Of a stretch of DNA of 64,000 nucleotides, positions 26,707 through 36,789 are shown one piece after another. The first letter of the stretch is position 1; each line of letters opens with the position of its first letter. The notes beneath the pieces were generated by a model. That model was not told where the DNA came from, searched no databases, and worked only from the letters and a program-made list of their open reading frames with translations. The stretch is taken from positions 62,001 to 126,000 of the forward strand of contig NZ_PJCH01000009.1 in the NCBI RefSeq assembly GCF_002943565.1. Direction: 5' to 3'. This DNA is from Hyphococcus luteus. GTDB taxonomy: Bacteria; Pseudomonadota; Alphaproteobacteria; Caulobacterales; Parvularculaceae. The translations under genes and the position numbers were made by a program.

Positions 26707-26993
26707 ACGGACTCTTGCGCACATTATGCGTCTTCGGGCCGGTCGTCCCTGGCGGGGTTAAGCGGGCGGGATTAACCGGAAAGAAACGTTTGTTTACGAA
26801 TTCGGCGCGTTTTCGTCATTTGAGAAACGAAATATCGAGTTCCGCCCGTTAGCGATTAACTCTGCGTAACATCCGCCATAGGCCAGTAAATTAGCCAAGT
26901 CGGATTTAATTCTAACAAAACCGTCAATGAATCTTTTGCGGGCCCTCCGCTACGTTTTCCTTCTGGTTGCGTCAGTTTTTATATGGGACCGTT
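26707..26993 (+). other. AT-rich leader upstream of the G8 surface protein
   Basis: The 287 bases between the GT2 gene and the G8 protein are noticeably more AT-rich than their surroundings (26770-26935), as expected for a separate promoter. No hairpin with a U-tract ends the upstream operon. I could not settle on promoter boxes. Confidence 0.4.
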
Positions 26994-29900
26994 ATGAGTT
27001 TCGATGCATACGCCCGGAATTCCCGTTTCGCAGGTGATTTCACGGATCTTGTGGAAGCCGCCAACAAGGGGCTGCTGCCCGGCGCGAAAAAGCGCGGTCG
27101 CTCCCGCGGCAAATCCGGCGTAAAGCAGCGGCTCTCCCAGGCCGCGCTCCTGGCGCCCTTGCTGGCGACGGAAGGCTGCCTGACGCTTGGCGATGAAGGC
27201 GGCGCGCTTGCCGATCAGGAAGGGGCGCCGCCGCCCGCTCCGGACGCCCAGGACGCCCCGACGGCGCCGACTGCGCCGACTGCCCCGCCGGCGACGGTTC
27301 AGGCCGTGAACGACGCAGGGTATCATTCCGATTTGAACAGCGACATTCTCATCTCGCCTGACGACTTGTTCGCCAATGACCAGAAACCTCAAGACGCGAC
27401 GCTGGAGATCGTTCGCGTCTTTGGCGCGAGCCATGGCGAAGTCCATCTGATTGACGGGCTTGTCCGGTTTACGCCGGACTCCGGCTATGAAGGCGTCGCG
27501 AATTTCTTCTACGAAGTGCGCGACAGCAACGGCAATCTCAGCCAGGCAGGCGTCGAGCTTCATGTCGGCGCCATGGATCAAGACGGCATGGATCACGCCG
27601 CGCATGGCATGCACATGGCCGTCATGGAGCTGGTGCCGATCAGCGAGGCGACTCATGTCGCCGTCAACAACGGCTCATGGTTCGATCCCAACACCTGGGC
27701 GGACGGCGAAATTCCCGGCGAAGGGGCGAAGGTCCTCATCCCCGAGGGTATTGAAGTGCTCTATGACGGCGAAAGCCCGGTTTCGCTGTTTACGGTTCGC
27801 GTCGATGGCGCGCTGGATTTTGCGACTGATGAGGACACCTTTATGGAGGTGGACACGCTGGTCGTGAGCCAAGTCGGACGCTTGACGATCGGCACGCAGG
27901 ACAATCCGGTGAGCCCGAATGTTCAGACGATCATTCAAATCGCGGATAACGGGCCGATCGATGTCGAATGGGATCCCACGCTTGTCTCACGCGGCGTGAT
28001 CACCAACGGCGATGTCGAAATCCACGGCGCGTACAAGGATACGTTTCTTAAAGTGGCGGCGGATCCGATGGCCGGCGACACGTCGCTCACCCTGGAAAGC
28101 GTTCCGGAAGGATGGCGGGTCGGCGACAAGCTGGTGCTGACCGGCACGCATCTGACCGAGACAATCGGGCAGGATCCTAACGAGGCGATGATTAACGAGA
28201 CAGAAGACGAAGAGCTGATTATCACCAGCATCAGCGGCAATGTGGTGAATTTCGACCGTCCGCTCGAATTCGATCATGAAGGCGCGCGTTCCGACCTCAA
28301 GGCCTATGTGGCGAATTACACGCGCAATGTGCGCGTTCAAACCGAAAACGCAGATGATCTTCCGGTCTATCAGCGGGGCCATGTCATGCTGATGATGTCG
28401 GATGATATCGACGTTCGCTATGCGGAGTTTCTGGACCTTGGCCGGACAGACAAATCGCACCGGGCATTCGATGTCGAAGATCTCGACACGGTCGAAAGCG
28501 ATTCCAACGTCAAGGCCCGCTATTCGCTGCATTTGCACCATCTGGGCGTCGACGATCCCGAAAACCCTGCAATGCTTGTCGGCAACTCCGTCTGGGGCTC
28601 GCCGGGCTGGGGCTACGTGCACCATGACTCAAATGCGATTCTCGCCGACAATGCGGCCTACGATACCTGGGGCGCCGGGTTTGTCGCTGAAACCGGCAAT
28701 GAGATCGGCCGTTGGGTCCACAACATATCCATCAGGACGGTCGGCACGGCGGCGGCGCCGAAATGGTTTGAGGATGTTGTGGCGTTCGACCTTGGCCGCT
28801 CCGGCGTAAATTTCTGGTTTCAGGGCCGCCTCGTGGACGCGCTCGACAATGTCGCGGCGGGCTCGCCCGGCGGCCAGGGCTTTGTCTACATGACCCGCGG
28901 CGCCGGCCAGACGATTCCCATCGACAGTGTGAATGCGGATTTTCCGGAGACGATGCACTATTGGGATAAAGTAGACATTGCGCTGCCGTCGATTTCGCAG
29001 TTCGAGGGGAACGAGGCGATCGCCGTCAATCTCGGCCTGCAGGTCGTCAAATCGAACTCCAAGCAGTATCACGACGACCGGTCAATCATTAAGGATTTCA
29101 CCGGTTGGGAAGTCGAGACCGGCGTCGAGCTGCAATATACGGCGCACTATACGCTGGAAAATATCGATGTCGTCGGCTCGACGGGCGCGGGCGGCGGCGT
29201 GCTCGGTTTTAGGGGCATTGAATACGCGAATTCGGTGTTCAGCACCGTGGTGAACGGCGCGACCGTGGACGGCTTCCAAGAAGGCATCTATTACAACAAG
29301 AACACCACGGGGCTGGATCCGACATTTGACAATAACTGGGACTATGTCTTCGTTGATCTTGATTTAAAGAACAATGGCGAGGACATGCCGACTTTCGACC
29401 CGGCGCACGACAGGCTGCTGTCCAGCAGTGATTTGCGCACGGGCGACCTTCTCATCGATCCGGATTATGACGGCATCTGGGGCGTGCCGGACCCGGGCGC
29501 AGACTCTTTTGTTCTGAGCGGAACGAAAACGGACAGTCTCGGCGAAGGGCCGATCTCTCCCACTTGGGATCCGGAATATATCAATCTTCTGGCGGTTCGG
29601 GGCGCGGTGGCCGCCGAAGGCTACTGGACGCTTTCCGATGGCCGGATCGTCACGCAAATCGAGCAGTATTTCGTTGACCGCGTCACCGGCGAGGCCGACA
29701 AAATCTCGCATTTCGTCACATGGGAGAAAGGTCCCAATGTGTTTGACGTGGCCCCGGAGTATCATGGCGTTCTCGACCGCAACAGCAACGCGCCTGTGGC
29801 TGTCGACGATTCCGCCACTGCGCCCGGCGTTGAAGAAAGCGTTATCATCGACGTCCTGGCGAACGACTTCGATCCCGACGGCGACACGACAAGAGTCGAC

Positions 29901-30059
29901 GGCATCGTTCAGCCGACCCATGGTCAGGTGTTTTTGAACGACGACAACACGGTGACCTATGCGCCGGATCCGAATTTTTCAGGCACGGACGAATTCTGGT
30001 ACTGGGTTGAAGACAATAATGGCCAGTTCGACAAGGGCCACGTCACCATCGAAGTCTAA
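26994..30059 (+). CDS. Giant surface protein: Ig-like, G8 and parallel beta-helix domains
   Basis: Encodes 1021 residues from an ATG at 26994 with GGGA upstream. The N-terminus is odd: no Sec signal at the start, then a Lys/Arg-rich segment ([15 protein letters not shown]), a short hydrophobic stretch ending ATEGC, and a Thr/Ala/Pro linker. An Ig/cadherin-like module follows (about 110-190; [18 protein letters not shown]), then a G8 domain (about 220-330; [20 protein letters not shown]), a long right-handed beta-helix-like region as in G8/CEMIP proteins, and a C-terminal Ig-like module ([28 protein letters not shown]). G8 proteins bind or process extracellular glycans, so a role with the EPS made next door is plausible. 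No PEP-CTERM signal at its end. Confidence 0.8.
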   Translation: MSFDAYARNSRFAGDFTDLVEAANKGLLPGAKKRGRSRGKSGVKQRLSQAALLAPLLATEGCLTLGDEGGALADQEGAPPPAPDAQDAPTAPTAPTAPPATVQAVNDAGYHSDLNSDILISPDDLFANDQKPQDATLEIVRVFGASHGEVHLIDGLVRFTPDSGYEGVANFFYEVRDSNGNLSQAGVELHVGAMDQDGMDHAAHGMHMAVMELVPISEATHVAVNNGSWFDPNTWADGEIPGEGAKVLIPEGIEVLYDGESPVSLFTVRVDGALDFATDEDTFMEVDTLVVSQVGRLTIGTQDNPVSPNVQTIIQIADNGPIDVEWDPTLVSRGVITNGDVEIHGAYKDTFLKVAADPMAGDTSLTLESVPEGWRVGDKLVLTGTHLTETIGQDPNEAMINETEDEELIITSISGNVVNFDRPLEFDHEGARSDLKAYVANYTRNVRVQTENADDLPVYQRGHVMLMMSDDIDVRYAEFLDLGRTDKSHRAFDVEDLDTVESDSNVKARYSLHLHHLGVDDPENPAMLVGNSVWGSPGWGYVHHDSNAILADNAAYDTWGAGFVAETGNEIGRWVHNISIRTVGTAAAPKWFEDVVAFDLGRSGVNFWFQGRLVDALDNVAAGSPGGQGFVYMTRGAGQTIPIDSVNADFPETMHYWDKVDIALPSISQFEGNEAIAVNLGLQVVKSNSKQYHDDRSIIKDFTGWEVETGVELQYTAHYTLENIDVVGSTGAGGGVLGFRGIEYANSVFSTVVNGATVDGFQEGIYYNKNTTGLDPTFDNNWDYVFVDLDLKNNGEDMPTFDPAHDRLLSSSDLRTGDLLIDPDYDGIWGVPDPGADSFVLSGTKTDSLGEGPISPTWDPEYINLLAVRGAVAAEGYWTLSDGRIVTQIEQYFVDRVTGEADKISHFVTWEKGPNVFDVAPEYHGVLDRNSNAPVAVDDSATAPGVEESVIIDVLANDFDPDGDTTRVDGIVQPTHGQVFLNDDNTVTYAPDPNFSGTDEFWYWVEDNNGQFDKGHVTIEV

Positions 30060-31180
30060 CCGGCGGCTTCCCATTCGGCCCTGACTTCCGCGTCGTCTTC
30101 CTGCGCGTGATAACGCGCGCGCAAGTCTTCAATATCACCGGGGCGTAATTGCGCGAGCGCCCAGACCGCAGCACCGCGCACCAGCGGACTTTCATCCTCA
30201 ATGAGCGTCTCCGCGCAATCGGAGAGGCGTTCATCGCCGGAATTGCCGATCGCGATCAGCACATTGCGCACAAAGCGGTTGCGGCCCGTGCGTTTCACCG
30301 GCGAGCCGGAGAATTTCGTCCGGAACGCCGCGTCGTCGAGGCCGGCGAGCTCGCTCAACAAGGGCCGGCTTAAATCTTCCCTCGCGTGAAACGCGCTTTC
30401 GCGGGCCCTTTGCGCGAATTTGTTCCACGGACAAACAGCGAGGCAATCGTCGCAGCCATAGATGCGGTTGCCCATGGCCTTCCTCAACTCGCGCGGGATC
30501 GGGCCTTGATGCTCGATCGTGAGATAAGAAATGCAGCGCGTCGCATCGAGCTGATAGGGCGCGGGGAACGCGTTTGTCGGACAGATGTCGAGGCAGTTGC
30601 GGCAGGTGCCGCAATGATCGCGTTCGGCCTCGTCGGGGGCGAGCTCCAGCGTCGTGAAAATCGCGCCGAGAAACAGCCATGATCCGAACTCGCGGGAAAC
30701 GAGATTGGTGTGCTTTCCCTGCCAGCCGATCCCGGCGCGCGCGGCAAGCGGTTTTTCCATCACCGGCGCCGTATCGACAAAGACCTTGACCTCCGCGCCG
30801 GTTTCTTCGGCGAGCGCGCGGGCGGCGCGCTTCAGGCGTTTTTTGACGAGGTCGTGATAATCGCGGTTATGGGCGTAAACGGAAAGAACGCCGCTGGATT
30901 TTTGTTCGAGCGCCGCCATCGGGTCGTGGTCCGGCCCGTAATTCATGCCGAGCATGATCACGGACTTCGCGTCTTTCCAGAGAGACTGCGGATGCGCGCG
31001 TTCGCCGGCCCGCGCTTCGAGCCAGCCCATCTCGCCATGGCGTCCGAGCGCCAGAAAACGCATCAGCCTTTCGCGAAAACTGTCCGGCAGCGCCGCCGGC
31101 GTAAAGCCGACAGCGTCAAACCCGCATTCGCCCGCCAGCGCGCGAATGCGGGCGGCGATATCGTCCGCCGTCTTTGTCAT
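30056..31180 (-). CDS. queG: Epoxyqueuosine reductase
   Basis: Encodes 374 residues. Two ferredoxin-like [4Fe-4S] motifs are present ([16 protein letters not shown] and [11 protein letters not shown]), together with the QueG cobalamin-binding N-terminal half ([19 protein letters not shown]) and a C-terminal HEAT-like tail ([13 protein letters not shown]). QueG reduces epoxyqueuosine to queuosine at the tRNA wobble position in the cytoplasm. Its start shares bases with the upstream GST stop (TAATG), so the two are co-translated. Its stop overlaps the stop of the convergent G8 gene by four bases (CTAA). Confidence 0.95.
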   Translation of the reverse strand: MTKTADDIAARIRALAGECGFDAVGFTPAALPDSFRERLMRFLALGRHGEMGWLEARAGERAHPQSLWKDAKSVIMLGMNYGPDHDPMAALEQKSSGVLSVYAHNRDYHDLVKKRLKRAARALAEETGAEVKVFVDTAPVMEKPLAARAGIGWQGKHTNLVSREFGSWLFLGAIFTTLELAPDEAERDHCGTCRNCLDICPTNAFPAPYQLDATRCISYLTIEHQGPIPRELRKAMGNRIYGCDDCLAVCPWNKFAQRARESAFHAREDLSRPLLSELAGLDDAAFRTKFSGSPVKRTGRNRFVRNVLIAIGNSGDERLSDCAETLIEDESPLVRGAAVWALAQLRPGDIEDLRARYHAQEDDAEVRAEWEAAG

Positions 31181-31863
31181 TAAAAATCCGGATTGTCGTA
31201 ATGAGCCGGCGGCGGCAGGCCGTCGATGCGGTCGCGCAGGATCGGGCGCATGGCCGGGCGCGACTTCAGCCGCGCATACCAGTCCTTCACCGGCGGAAAT
31301 TTCTCCCAGGGCACGAAGTCGATATAGTCGAGCGCCGACAATTGCGCGGCGGCGGCGATGTCGGCGATGGTCATCTTTTCGCCGGCGAGCCAGTGACGCT
31401 GGTCGAGCAGCCAGGCCGCGTAGTCGAGATGCCAGGCGAGGGCGTCGGCGCCGGCTTTCAGGAGTTCGTAATCGGGCTGGCCGCGGCGCATCAGCCTTTT
31501 GTCCACCCGCTCGCGCAGGGTGAAGACGCTGACTTCCGCTTCGAACTTGTCGAGAAACCAGGCGCTAAGCCGGCGCGCCTCCGCCCGCCCCGCCGACGTC
31601 GCCGGCAGCAGCGGCCCGCTCTCATAAGCTTCTTCCAGATATTCGATGATGGCGCTTGCGGGCGAGACGGCGATTTCGCCCCCCGTGGGCGGCTCGTCGA
31701 TCAGCACCGGCACCGCGCCCGCCGGGTTCGCCGCGGCGAGCGTTCCGTCCTCATCCGCCCAGGGCCGCTTTTCCACGAGCTGCGCCGGCAGTCCTTTTTC
31801 CGCCATGGCGAAACGGATCGCCCGCGAGGCCGGATCGAGGGGCATGTGAAAGAGGGTGCGCAT
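31180..31863 (-). CDS. Glutathione S-transferase family protein
   Basis: Encodes 227 residues. The N-terminal thioredoxin-like half has [11 protein letters not shown] (cis-Pro motif that holds glutathione) and [12 protein letters not shown]; the C-terminal half is the all-helical GST domain ([18 protein letters not shown]). It conjugates or reduces substrates with glutathione in the cytosol; the substrate is not predictable. It is the upstream partner of queG with a one-base stop/start overlap, an arrangement I recall as common in alphaproteobacteria. Confidence 0.92.
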   Translation of the reverse strand: MRTLFHMPLDPASRAIRFAMAEKGLPAQLVEKRPWADEDGTLAAANPAGAVPVLIDEPPTGGEIAVSPASAIIEYLEEAYESGPLLPATSAGRAEARRLSAWFLDKFEAEVSVFTLRERVDKRLMRRGQPDYELLKAGADALAWHLDYAAWLLDQRHWLAGEKMTIADIAAAAQLSALDYIDFVPWEKFPPVKDWYARLKSRPAMRPILRDRIDGLPPPAHYDNPDF

Positions 31864-32214
31864 TCGTCAGCGCCTAACCCGGCTGAGTTGCAAAGGGCTG
31901 CGGGAGCCGAACATCAGACGTTCCTTTCAGCAAACCGATACGCTTCCGGCGCTCATTCGTTAAGAAGCGGGATCGGCGAGGCATGACTATCGCGGCTTCC
32001 GGGCGTCTGTCCATTTGGTTCCGCCGGTTTTGCCGCCATTCGAGCCAGCTCCCGGACCATAGCAGCGCCGCCGGCGGGGCAAAGCCGGAATCGGGCCTTC
32101 TTTTTCCGAAATTCCCGTTTAAGGCGAGCGATCGGCAGGCCGCTTGCAATGTCCTTCCCGGCGTCCGGTCTCCTGCAGGCCGCGCCCAGCGGGAGGGCAG
32201 CAAAGGTGTCTCAA
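31864..32214. other. Divergent intergenic region, no gene recognised
   Basis: These 351 bases lie between the GST (leftward) and an unknown membrane protein (rightward) and must hold both promoters. I found no RNA gene, terminator or credible small protein here. Confidence 0.5.
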
Positions 32215-33852
32215 ATGAATACAACCGCCGCCGGGGAGACGATCGAGCCTGAATTTGCATGGCGCGCGGGAGCGCCGAGAGCGCGGTCCATGGCCATGCG
32301 CCTTTTTTCATGGCGCCAGCCGGGCTGGGTTTTTCTGTGGTCCGTCGGCGCGGCGTCCCTGTTTGTGGCGGCGGCCCTGTTGTCGCCGGCGCTGCTTAGC
32401 CTGTCGCCGACCGTGGACATGATCGGCCCCATCGCCGAGGCGCGGGCGGTCATGGCGGGCGAAGCCGATCTCGCCGCGCAGGACGCGCCGTTTCATCTTT
32501 TGCTGTTGATGGCGGCGGATATTTTTGTGGACGCGCCGGGCCGCGTGCATCTCGTTGCGAAAGCCATTGGCGCAGCGCTCGTTGCCTATGCCTTTGCTTT
32601 TATCGCCATCACGCGCTTTCCGGCGGTTTTCGTGACACTCGCAACAGCTGCGCTCGCCGGTTTCATAGCCGCGCCTTTTTCCGGCGCGCCGGAGTTCGGT
32701 CTCGCCCTGTTTATTGTCTGCGGTCTTTGCTTCCTGACGGCGTCCGCCGACGACAGTCCGGGGCGCGCGCGATTTGAAGGCGCGCTTGCCGGGCTCATGC
32801 TCGCCGCCCTGTGGCTGCTTCATCCGGCTTTTGCGCTCATCGGATTCATTCTCCTGTCGGCGTGTCCGTTTCTCACCGGCCGCGCAGGCCTCTGGCGCTA
32901 CGCCGGCGCGCTCATCGGCTTTGCGTTCGCCGCCGGGCTCATGGAAGTCATGGCGCCGGGCGTTAATCTCGCCCGCGCGGGCGCCGCGCCGGGCGCGCTC
33001 GAGTTGCATGCGCTGTTCAAGGGCGGAGAAAGCGCCGTGGGGCTTGGCGGCGCCGCCTATGGCGCGCTGATCGTCATTCTTTCAAGCGCCGTCTTCGGCG
33101 GCGGCGCCCATTGGAAAAACTGGGCGGCGTCTGCGGCGCTGATGGTCGCCGGGCTGATCGCCGCGAAACTCGCCGGCGCCAGCGCGCTGCCGGTCTTTGC
33201 ATTCGCCGCGGCGCTTGCGTGTTTTTCCGTTTCCTCGCCGTTTTACGATGGGCTGTTTCGCGAGCATGACCGGGCGAGCGTGGCGACGGCGCTCACCGCC
33301 GCAGCGCTCACCCTGTTCTGGACCGGCGCCGTCGCCGTTCATGCGGCGGGGCAATTCTCCCTGCAGCACCGGGCCGCGAAAGAGGCGCCGGAAAACATCC
33401 GCAGCGAGCTTGCGCTGGTCCAGCCGGGGGGGCCGACCATTGCGAAATGGGTGGAGGAAGGGCGCTTCTCGACGCCCGAAGCGCGGGCGTTTTTCGCCCT
33501 GACGCCGGTGGACCAGTCGGCGATGCTGCTCGAGGCGGCGGCGCGCGCGCGCGTCATTGCGGCGGAAGGCCTCGATGTGGCTTTCCTCACCGGCGCCGAC
33601 ACGGCCTGCGTGCTGGCGGAAGAACGCGACTGCCGGGCGGACGGCCCCGCCGCCGCAAATGAGGCGAGCGTCGTCTTCGTGCCGCGTCTTGAGATGGATC
33701 CGAAAACCACGGAAGCCAAAGGCCGCGCCGAAGCGATGCTCTATACGCAGTTCAAGATGGTCGAACGCACGGCGCTCTGGGAAATCTGGGTGCGCCGCGA
33801 CGCGCCGGCCCCGGCGGGCCTGTTTCCGTCGACAGCGACCGATTACCGTTAG
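32215..33852 (+). CDS. Polytopic membrane protein of unknown function
   Basis: Encodes 545 residues from an ATG at 32215 with AAAGG eight bases upstream. About ten hydrophobic segments span residues 35-390 (for example VFLWSVGAASLFVAAALLSP, LAGLMLAALWLLHPAFALIG, AALTLFWTGAVAVHAAG), followed by a soluble, acidic/arginine-mixed domain (about 395-545) containing two Cys in TACVLAEERDC. The topology recalls GT-C-type glycosyltransferases with a periplasmic tail, but I see no diagnostic GT-C motif, so no function is claimed. It sits between the exosortase arm and the initiating sugar transferase, so an EPS role is possible. Its stop overlaps the convergent cysQ stop (TTAG). Confidence 0.8.
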   Translation: MNTTAAGETIEPEFAWRAGAPRARSMAMRLFSWRQPGWVFLWSVGAASLFVAAALLSPALLSLSPTVDMIGPIAEARAVMAGEADLAAQDAPFHLLLLMAADIFVDAPGRVHLVAKAIGAALVAYAFAFIAITRFPAVFVTLATAALAGFIAAPFSGAPEFGLALFIVCGLCFLTASADDSPGRARFEGALAGLMLAALWLLHPAFALIGFILLSACPFLTGRAGLWRYAGALIGFAFAAGLMEVMAPGVNLARAGAAPGALELHALFKGGESAVGLGGAAYGALIVILSSAVFGGGAHWKNWAASAALMVAGLIAAKLAGASALPVFAFAAALACFSVSSPFYDGLFREHDRASVATALTAAALTLFWTGAVAVHAAGQFSLQHRAAKEAPENIRSELALVQPGGPTIAKWVEEGRFSTPEARAFFALTPVDQSAMLLEAAARARVIAAEGLDVAFLTGADTACVLAEERDCRADGPAAANEASVVFVPRLEMDPKTTEAKGRAEAMLYTQFKMVERTALWEIWVRRDAPAPAGLFPSTATDYR

Positions 33853-34646
33853 CGCGCGCCCCAGGCGATGAAATGCGGATTGTCGAAGCCGCGCGCCTTC
33901 TTGCCGTAAGTCAGCGGCTCGCCTTCGGGATGGGTGAGCACGCGCCCGCCCGCCGCCTCGAGCACGGCCTGGCCCGCGCCGGTGTCCCATTCCATGGTGC
34001 GCCCGAAACGCGGATAGACGTCCGCCGCGCCTTCCGCCACAAGACAGAATTTCAGCGACGAGCCGGCGGCGGTGAAGTCGCTGACCTTCAGCGTTTCAAG
34101 ATAGGCGTCGGTCTCAGGCGAGCGGTGCGAGCGGCTGGCGACGGCGACGAGCCCTTCCTCAGGCGCCGTCCGGACACGGATGATGTCGCGTGCGCTGATG
34201 ACATAATCGGTCACTTCGCCTTTCCAGGCGCCGTCCCGTCCGCCGAAATAAAGCCGGTTCGCCGCCGGGGCGTAGACGACGCCGAAAACCGGCCGGCCGT
34301 GTTCGATAAGCGCGATGTTGACCGTAAACTCGCCGGTTTTTTTGACGAATTCCTTGGTGCCGTCGAGGGGATCGACGAGGAAAAACACATCGCCCAGCGG
34401 GTCGGGAATCTTGCCCGCCGAGGCGCTTTCCTCCGCCAGCACCGGGATCTCCGGCGCGAACGCCGCAAGCCCGTCGAGAATGATTTTTTCGCCAAGCTCG
34501 TCGGCTTCTGTGACGGGGGAGGCGTCCGCCTTGGTCTGCGTTTCGAAATCGCGGGCGTAGACCTCCATCGCTGCGGCGCCGGCCTTGAGGGCGAGGGCGC
34601 AAAGCGTTTCGGTCAGCGCTTCGTCTGTAAAATGGTGATCGCTCAT
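33849..34646 (-). CDS. cysQ: 3'(2'),5'-bisphosphate nucleotidase
   Basis: Encodes 265 residues; the ATG at 34646 follows GGAG by five bases. The Li+-sensitive, Mg2+-dependent phosphatase fold is marked by PVTEADELGE, the metal site VDPLDGTKEF, and a C-terminal EWDTGAGQAVLEAAGG segment, all typical of CysQ rather than inositol monophosphatase. It dephosphorylates PAP to AMP, recycling the by-product of sulfate assimilation and sulfation reactions. Cytoplasmic or membrane-peripheral. Nothing in the surroundings indicates a sulfate operon. Confidence 0.92.
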   Translation of the reverse strand: MSDHHFTDEALTETLCALALKAGAAAMEVYARDFETQTKADASPVTEADELGEKIILDGLAAFAPEIPVLAEESASAGKIPDPLGDVFFLVDPLDGTKEFVKKTGEFTVNIALIEHGRPVFGVVYAPAANRLYFGGRDGAWKGEVTDYVISARDIIRVRTAPEEGLVAVASRSHRSPETDAYLETLKVSDFTAAGSSLKFCLVAEGAADVYPRFGRTMEWDTGAGQAVLEAAGGRVLTHPEGEPLTYGKKARGFDNPHFIAWGAR

Positions 34647-34853
34647 TAGGGCTCCATGGCGGCAAGGGCGGGGGAAAGCAAAACGGCGATTTGCCACGGT
34701 CTGCGCCGAAAATGCAAATCGCCGGAATGAGCGGATGGGCGCTGGAAGTTTCTTTCGCTTTGTTAATGCAGACGCGGGCGCCGCCCTGTCGGGAGGGAAG
34801 GGAACTTCCGCTATGCCGGAGGCGTTAGAGGCGGATATGCGTCCTATGGAGGG

Positions 34854-35078
34854 TCAGCGGAAGGCGACAATGGTGAAGGCGGCGGTCTGGCGCGGGGTCA
34901 GGCCCGGCGCGGCGAGGACGTCCTGGATGATCCAGCCTTCGTCGGCGAGCTGGTTTAGGCGCGTTTGAAGCGCGGCGGCGGCGGCCCGGCCATAATCGCG
35001 CTCATCGGCGAAAAGGCCGATCGGGCGCACCTTGGCGTCCCGCCAGCTCACGTAGAAAGACGCAAACTGTTTCGACAT
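34854..35078 (-). CDS. Small DUF4177-like protein
   Basis: Encodes 74 residues from an ATG at 35078. The LNQLADEGWIIQDVLA segment recalls the LNxLGxEGWELV core of DUF4177 small beta-alpha-beta proteins. There is no strong ribosome site. It is divergent from the sugar transferase gene. Likely a real conserved small gene, but function is unknown. Confidence 0.55.
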   Translation of the reverse strand: MSKQFASFYVSWRDAKVRPIGLFADERDYGRAAAAALQTRLNQLADEGWIIQDVLAAPGLTPRQTAAFTIVAFR

Positions 35079-35124
35079 GGCACAGGTAACCTTTTTGACG
35101 TAAATTAGTCCTATTCTTGTTTAA

Positions 35125-35153
35125 TTGACATTCAAACATCGGGCCGCTTCATT
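35125..35153 (+). promoter_or_regulatory. Possible sigma-70 promoter of the sugar-phosphate transferase
   Basis: TTGACA (35125-35130) is a consensus -35 box. A 17-base spacer leads to TTCATT (35148-35153), a weak -10. It lies about 30 bp before the ribosome site of the 35184 gene. The -35 is good, the -10 poor. Confidence 0.35.
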
Positions 35154-35183
35154 CCGCGCCGTCTGTAGCCGGAGGAGGGCCCC

Positions 35184-36698
35184 TTGGGGACTGGCCTGAG
35201 AGGACTGGGAGCGAAGACTGGAATGGGGGAGCAGGGCCTCAGCAGCGGCGCTGACAATGCCGACAATTTTTCCGGCGACGGGGTTCGCCATCGCGGTCCG
35301 ATGGCGCGCGCGCTGTTCGGCGACATTGTGCAGTTCGTCGATTTTATCGTCGTCATCCTGACGGCGGTGCTCGTCGCCTATGTCTATCATGTCTTTTACC
35401 TGGGCTCGGAATTCGACATTCAGTACTACGCCGCCGCCGGCATAATGGGCGCGACGGGGCTGACGGCGCTGATGCGCCGCGACGGCTATTACGATTTCGA
35501 TCAGGCCGCCGGCGCCGAGCATCCGGCCCGCGCCATCGTTTCGCGCTGGGCGCTCGTCCTGCTCGGACTTCTGGCTTTCGGATTCGCCCTGAAAATTTCG
35601 GAGAATTTCTCGCGCGCCTGGCTCGGCGCCTGGTCGGTGACGGCGGTGTCGTCGGTGATCGCCGTGCGCCTGTCGGCGAACGCCTTCGTGCGCAAGATGA
35701 GCCGCGACGGCGGCGTCTTTGCGCGCCGCGTGGCGGTGGTCGGCGCGACGGCGCTCGGGGTGAAATTCACCGAACATGCAAAAGCCTCGCCTGCGGGGCT
35801 CATTGTCGACGGCATTTACGCCGCCGGTCTCGCCGACGCCGGCGACGGCGTCGGCGAAGGGGTCGCCATCAAAGGCGATCTCAACGATCTCGTGCACGCC
35901 GCGCGCCATGGCGAAATCGACGATGTCGTCATCGCGACGCCGCGCGCGTCAACCGAAGAAATGCAGATGCTGGTGCGCCGCCTGTCGATCCTGCCGGTCT
36001 CCATCGCCATTTGTCCGAACATTCACTGGCTCGACCATCTCGGGGGCGCCATCTCCCGCGTCGGCGGCGTCCGGGTCTTGTCGCTTTACCGGCGCCCGCT
36101 CGAAGGCTGGGGCAGCGTCATCAAGACGCTCGAAGATTACCTCCTGGGCTCGCTTGCGCTGATCGCCTTGTCCCCGGTGATGCTCGCAATCGCCGTCGCC
36201 ATCAAGCTGCAGGGCAAAGGGCCGATCCTGTTTGCGCAAAAGCGCCACGGTTTCAACAACGCCGTCTTCAAGGTGTATAAGTTCCGCACCATGACCGTCG
36301 CCGAGGACGGCGACGTGATCACGCAGGCCAAGGCCGGCGACGCGCGCATCACGCCGCTCGGCGGTTTCCTGCGGCGTTACAGCCTCGACGAGCTGCCGCA
36401 GCTGTTCAACGTCATCAAGGGCGAGATGTCGCTTGTGGGCCCGCGCCCCCATGCGCTCGCCCACAACCACCAATATGCGCGCGCCATCGAGAACTATTCC
36501 GGCCGCCACAAGGTGAAGCCCGGCATCACCGGCTGGGCTCAGGTGAACGGCTATCGCGGCGAGACCTCCGAAAACGAGCAGATGGAGGACCGGGTGCGCT
36601 ACGACCTCGCCTATGTCGATAACTGGTCACCCTGGTTTGATATAAAAATCCTGTTTTTGACCGTCAAAGCAGTGGTTTTTCCGCAAAACGCCGTTTAA
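35184..36698 (+). CDS. Undecaprenyl-phosphate sugar phosphotransferase (WcaJ/HPrT type)
   Basis: Encodes 504 residues if the TTG at 35184, five bases after a strong GGAGGAGG, is the start; an ATG at 35223 is the alternative. Four N-terminal helices and a CoA-binding-like middle domain (RRVAVVGATALGVKFTEHA) precede the bacterial sugar-transferase domain: GKGPILFAQKRHGFNN, VYKFRTMTV, RRYSLDELPQLFNV, GEMSLVGPRPHA. It moves a hexose- or N-acetylhexosamine-1-phosphate onto undecaprenyl phosphate, the first step of EPS or capsule repeat-unit assembly. It probably serves the 14.5-27 kb locus, together with ugd just downstream. Confidence 0.93.
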   Translation: MGTGLRGLGAKTGMGEQGLSSGADNADNFSGDGVRHRGPMARALFGDIVQFVDFIVVILTAVLVAYVYHVFYLGSEFDIQYYAAAGIMGATGLTALMRRDGYYDFDQAAGAEHPARAIVSRWALVLLGLLAFGFALKISENFSRAWLGAWSVTAVSSVIAVRLSANAFVRKMSRDGGVFARRVAVVGATALGVKFTEHAKASPAGLIVDGIYAAGLADAGDGVGEGVAIKGDLNDLVHAARHGEIDDVVIATPRASTEEMQMLVRRLSILPVSIAICPNIHWLDHLGGAISRVGGVRVLSLYRRPLEGWGSVIKTLEDYLLGSLALIALSPVMLAIAVAIKLQGKGPILFAQKRHGFNNAVFKVYKFRTMTVAEDGDVITQAKAGDARITPLGGFLRRYSLDELPQLFNVIKGEMSLVGPRPHALAHNHQYARAIENYSGRHKVKPGITGWAQVNGYRGETSENEQMEDRVRYDLAYVDNWSPWFDIKILFLTVKAVVFPQNAV

Positions 36699-36789
36699 GA
36701 CGCGGGGCCAAGAGCAATGCGTCTTTGCGGTGCGCTTTATCGCCGAAGGGCCGTTTAAGGCGCGAGATTTTACCAGTAGGATTTCGGCC

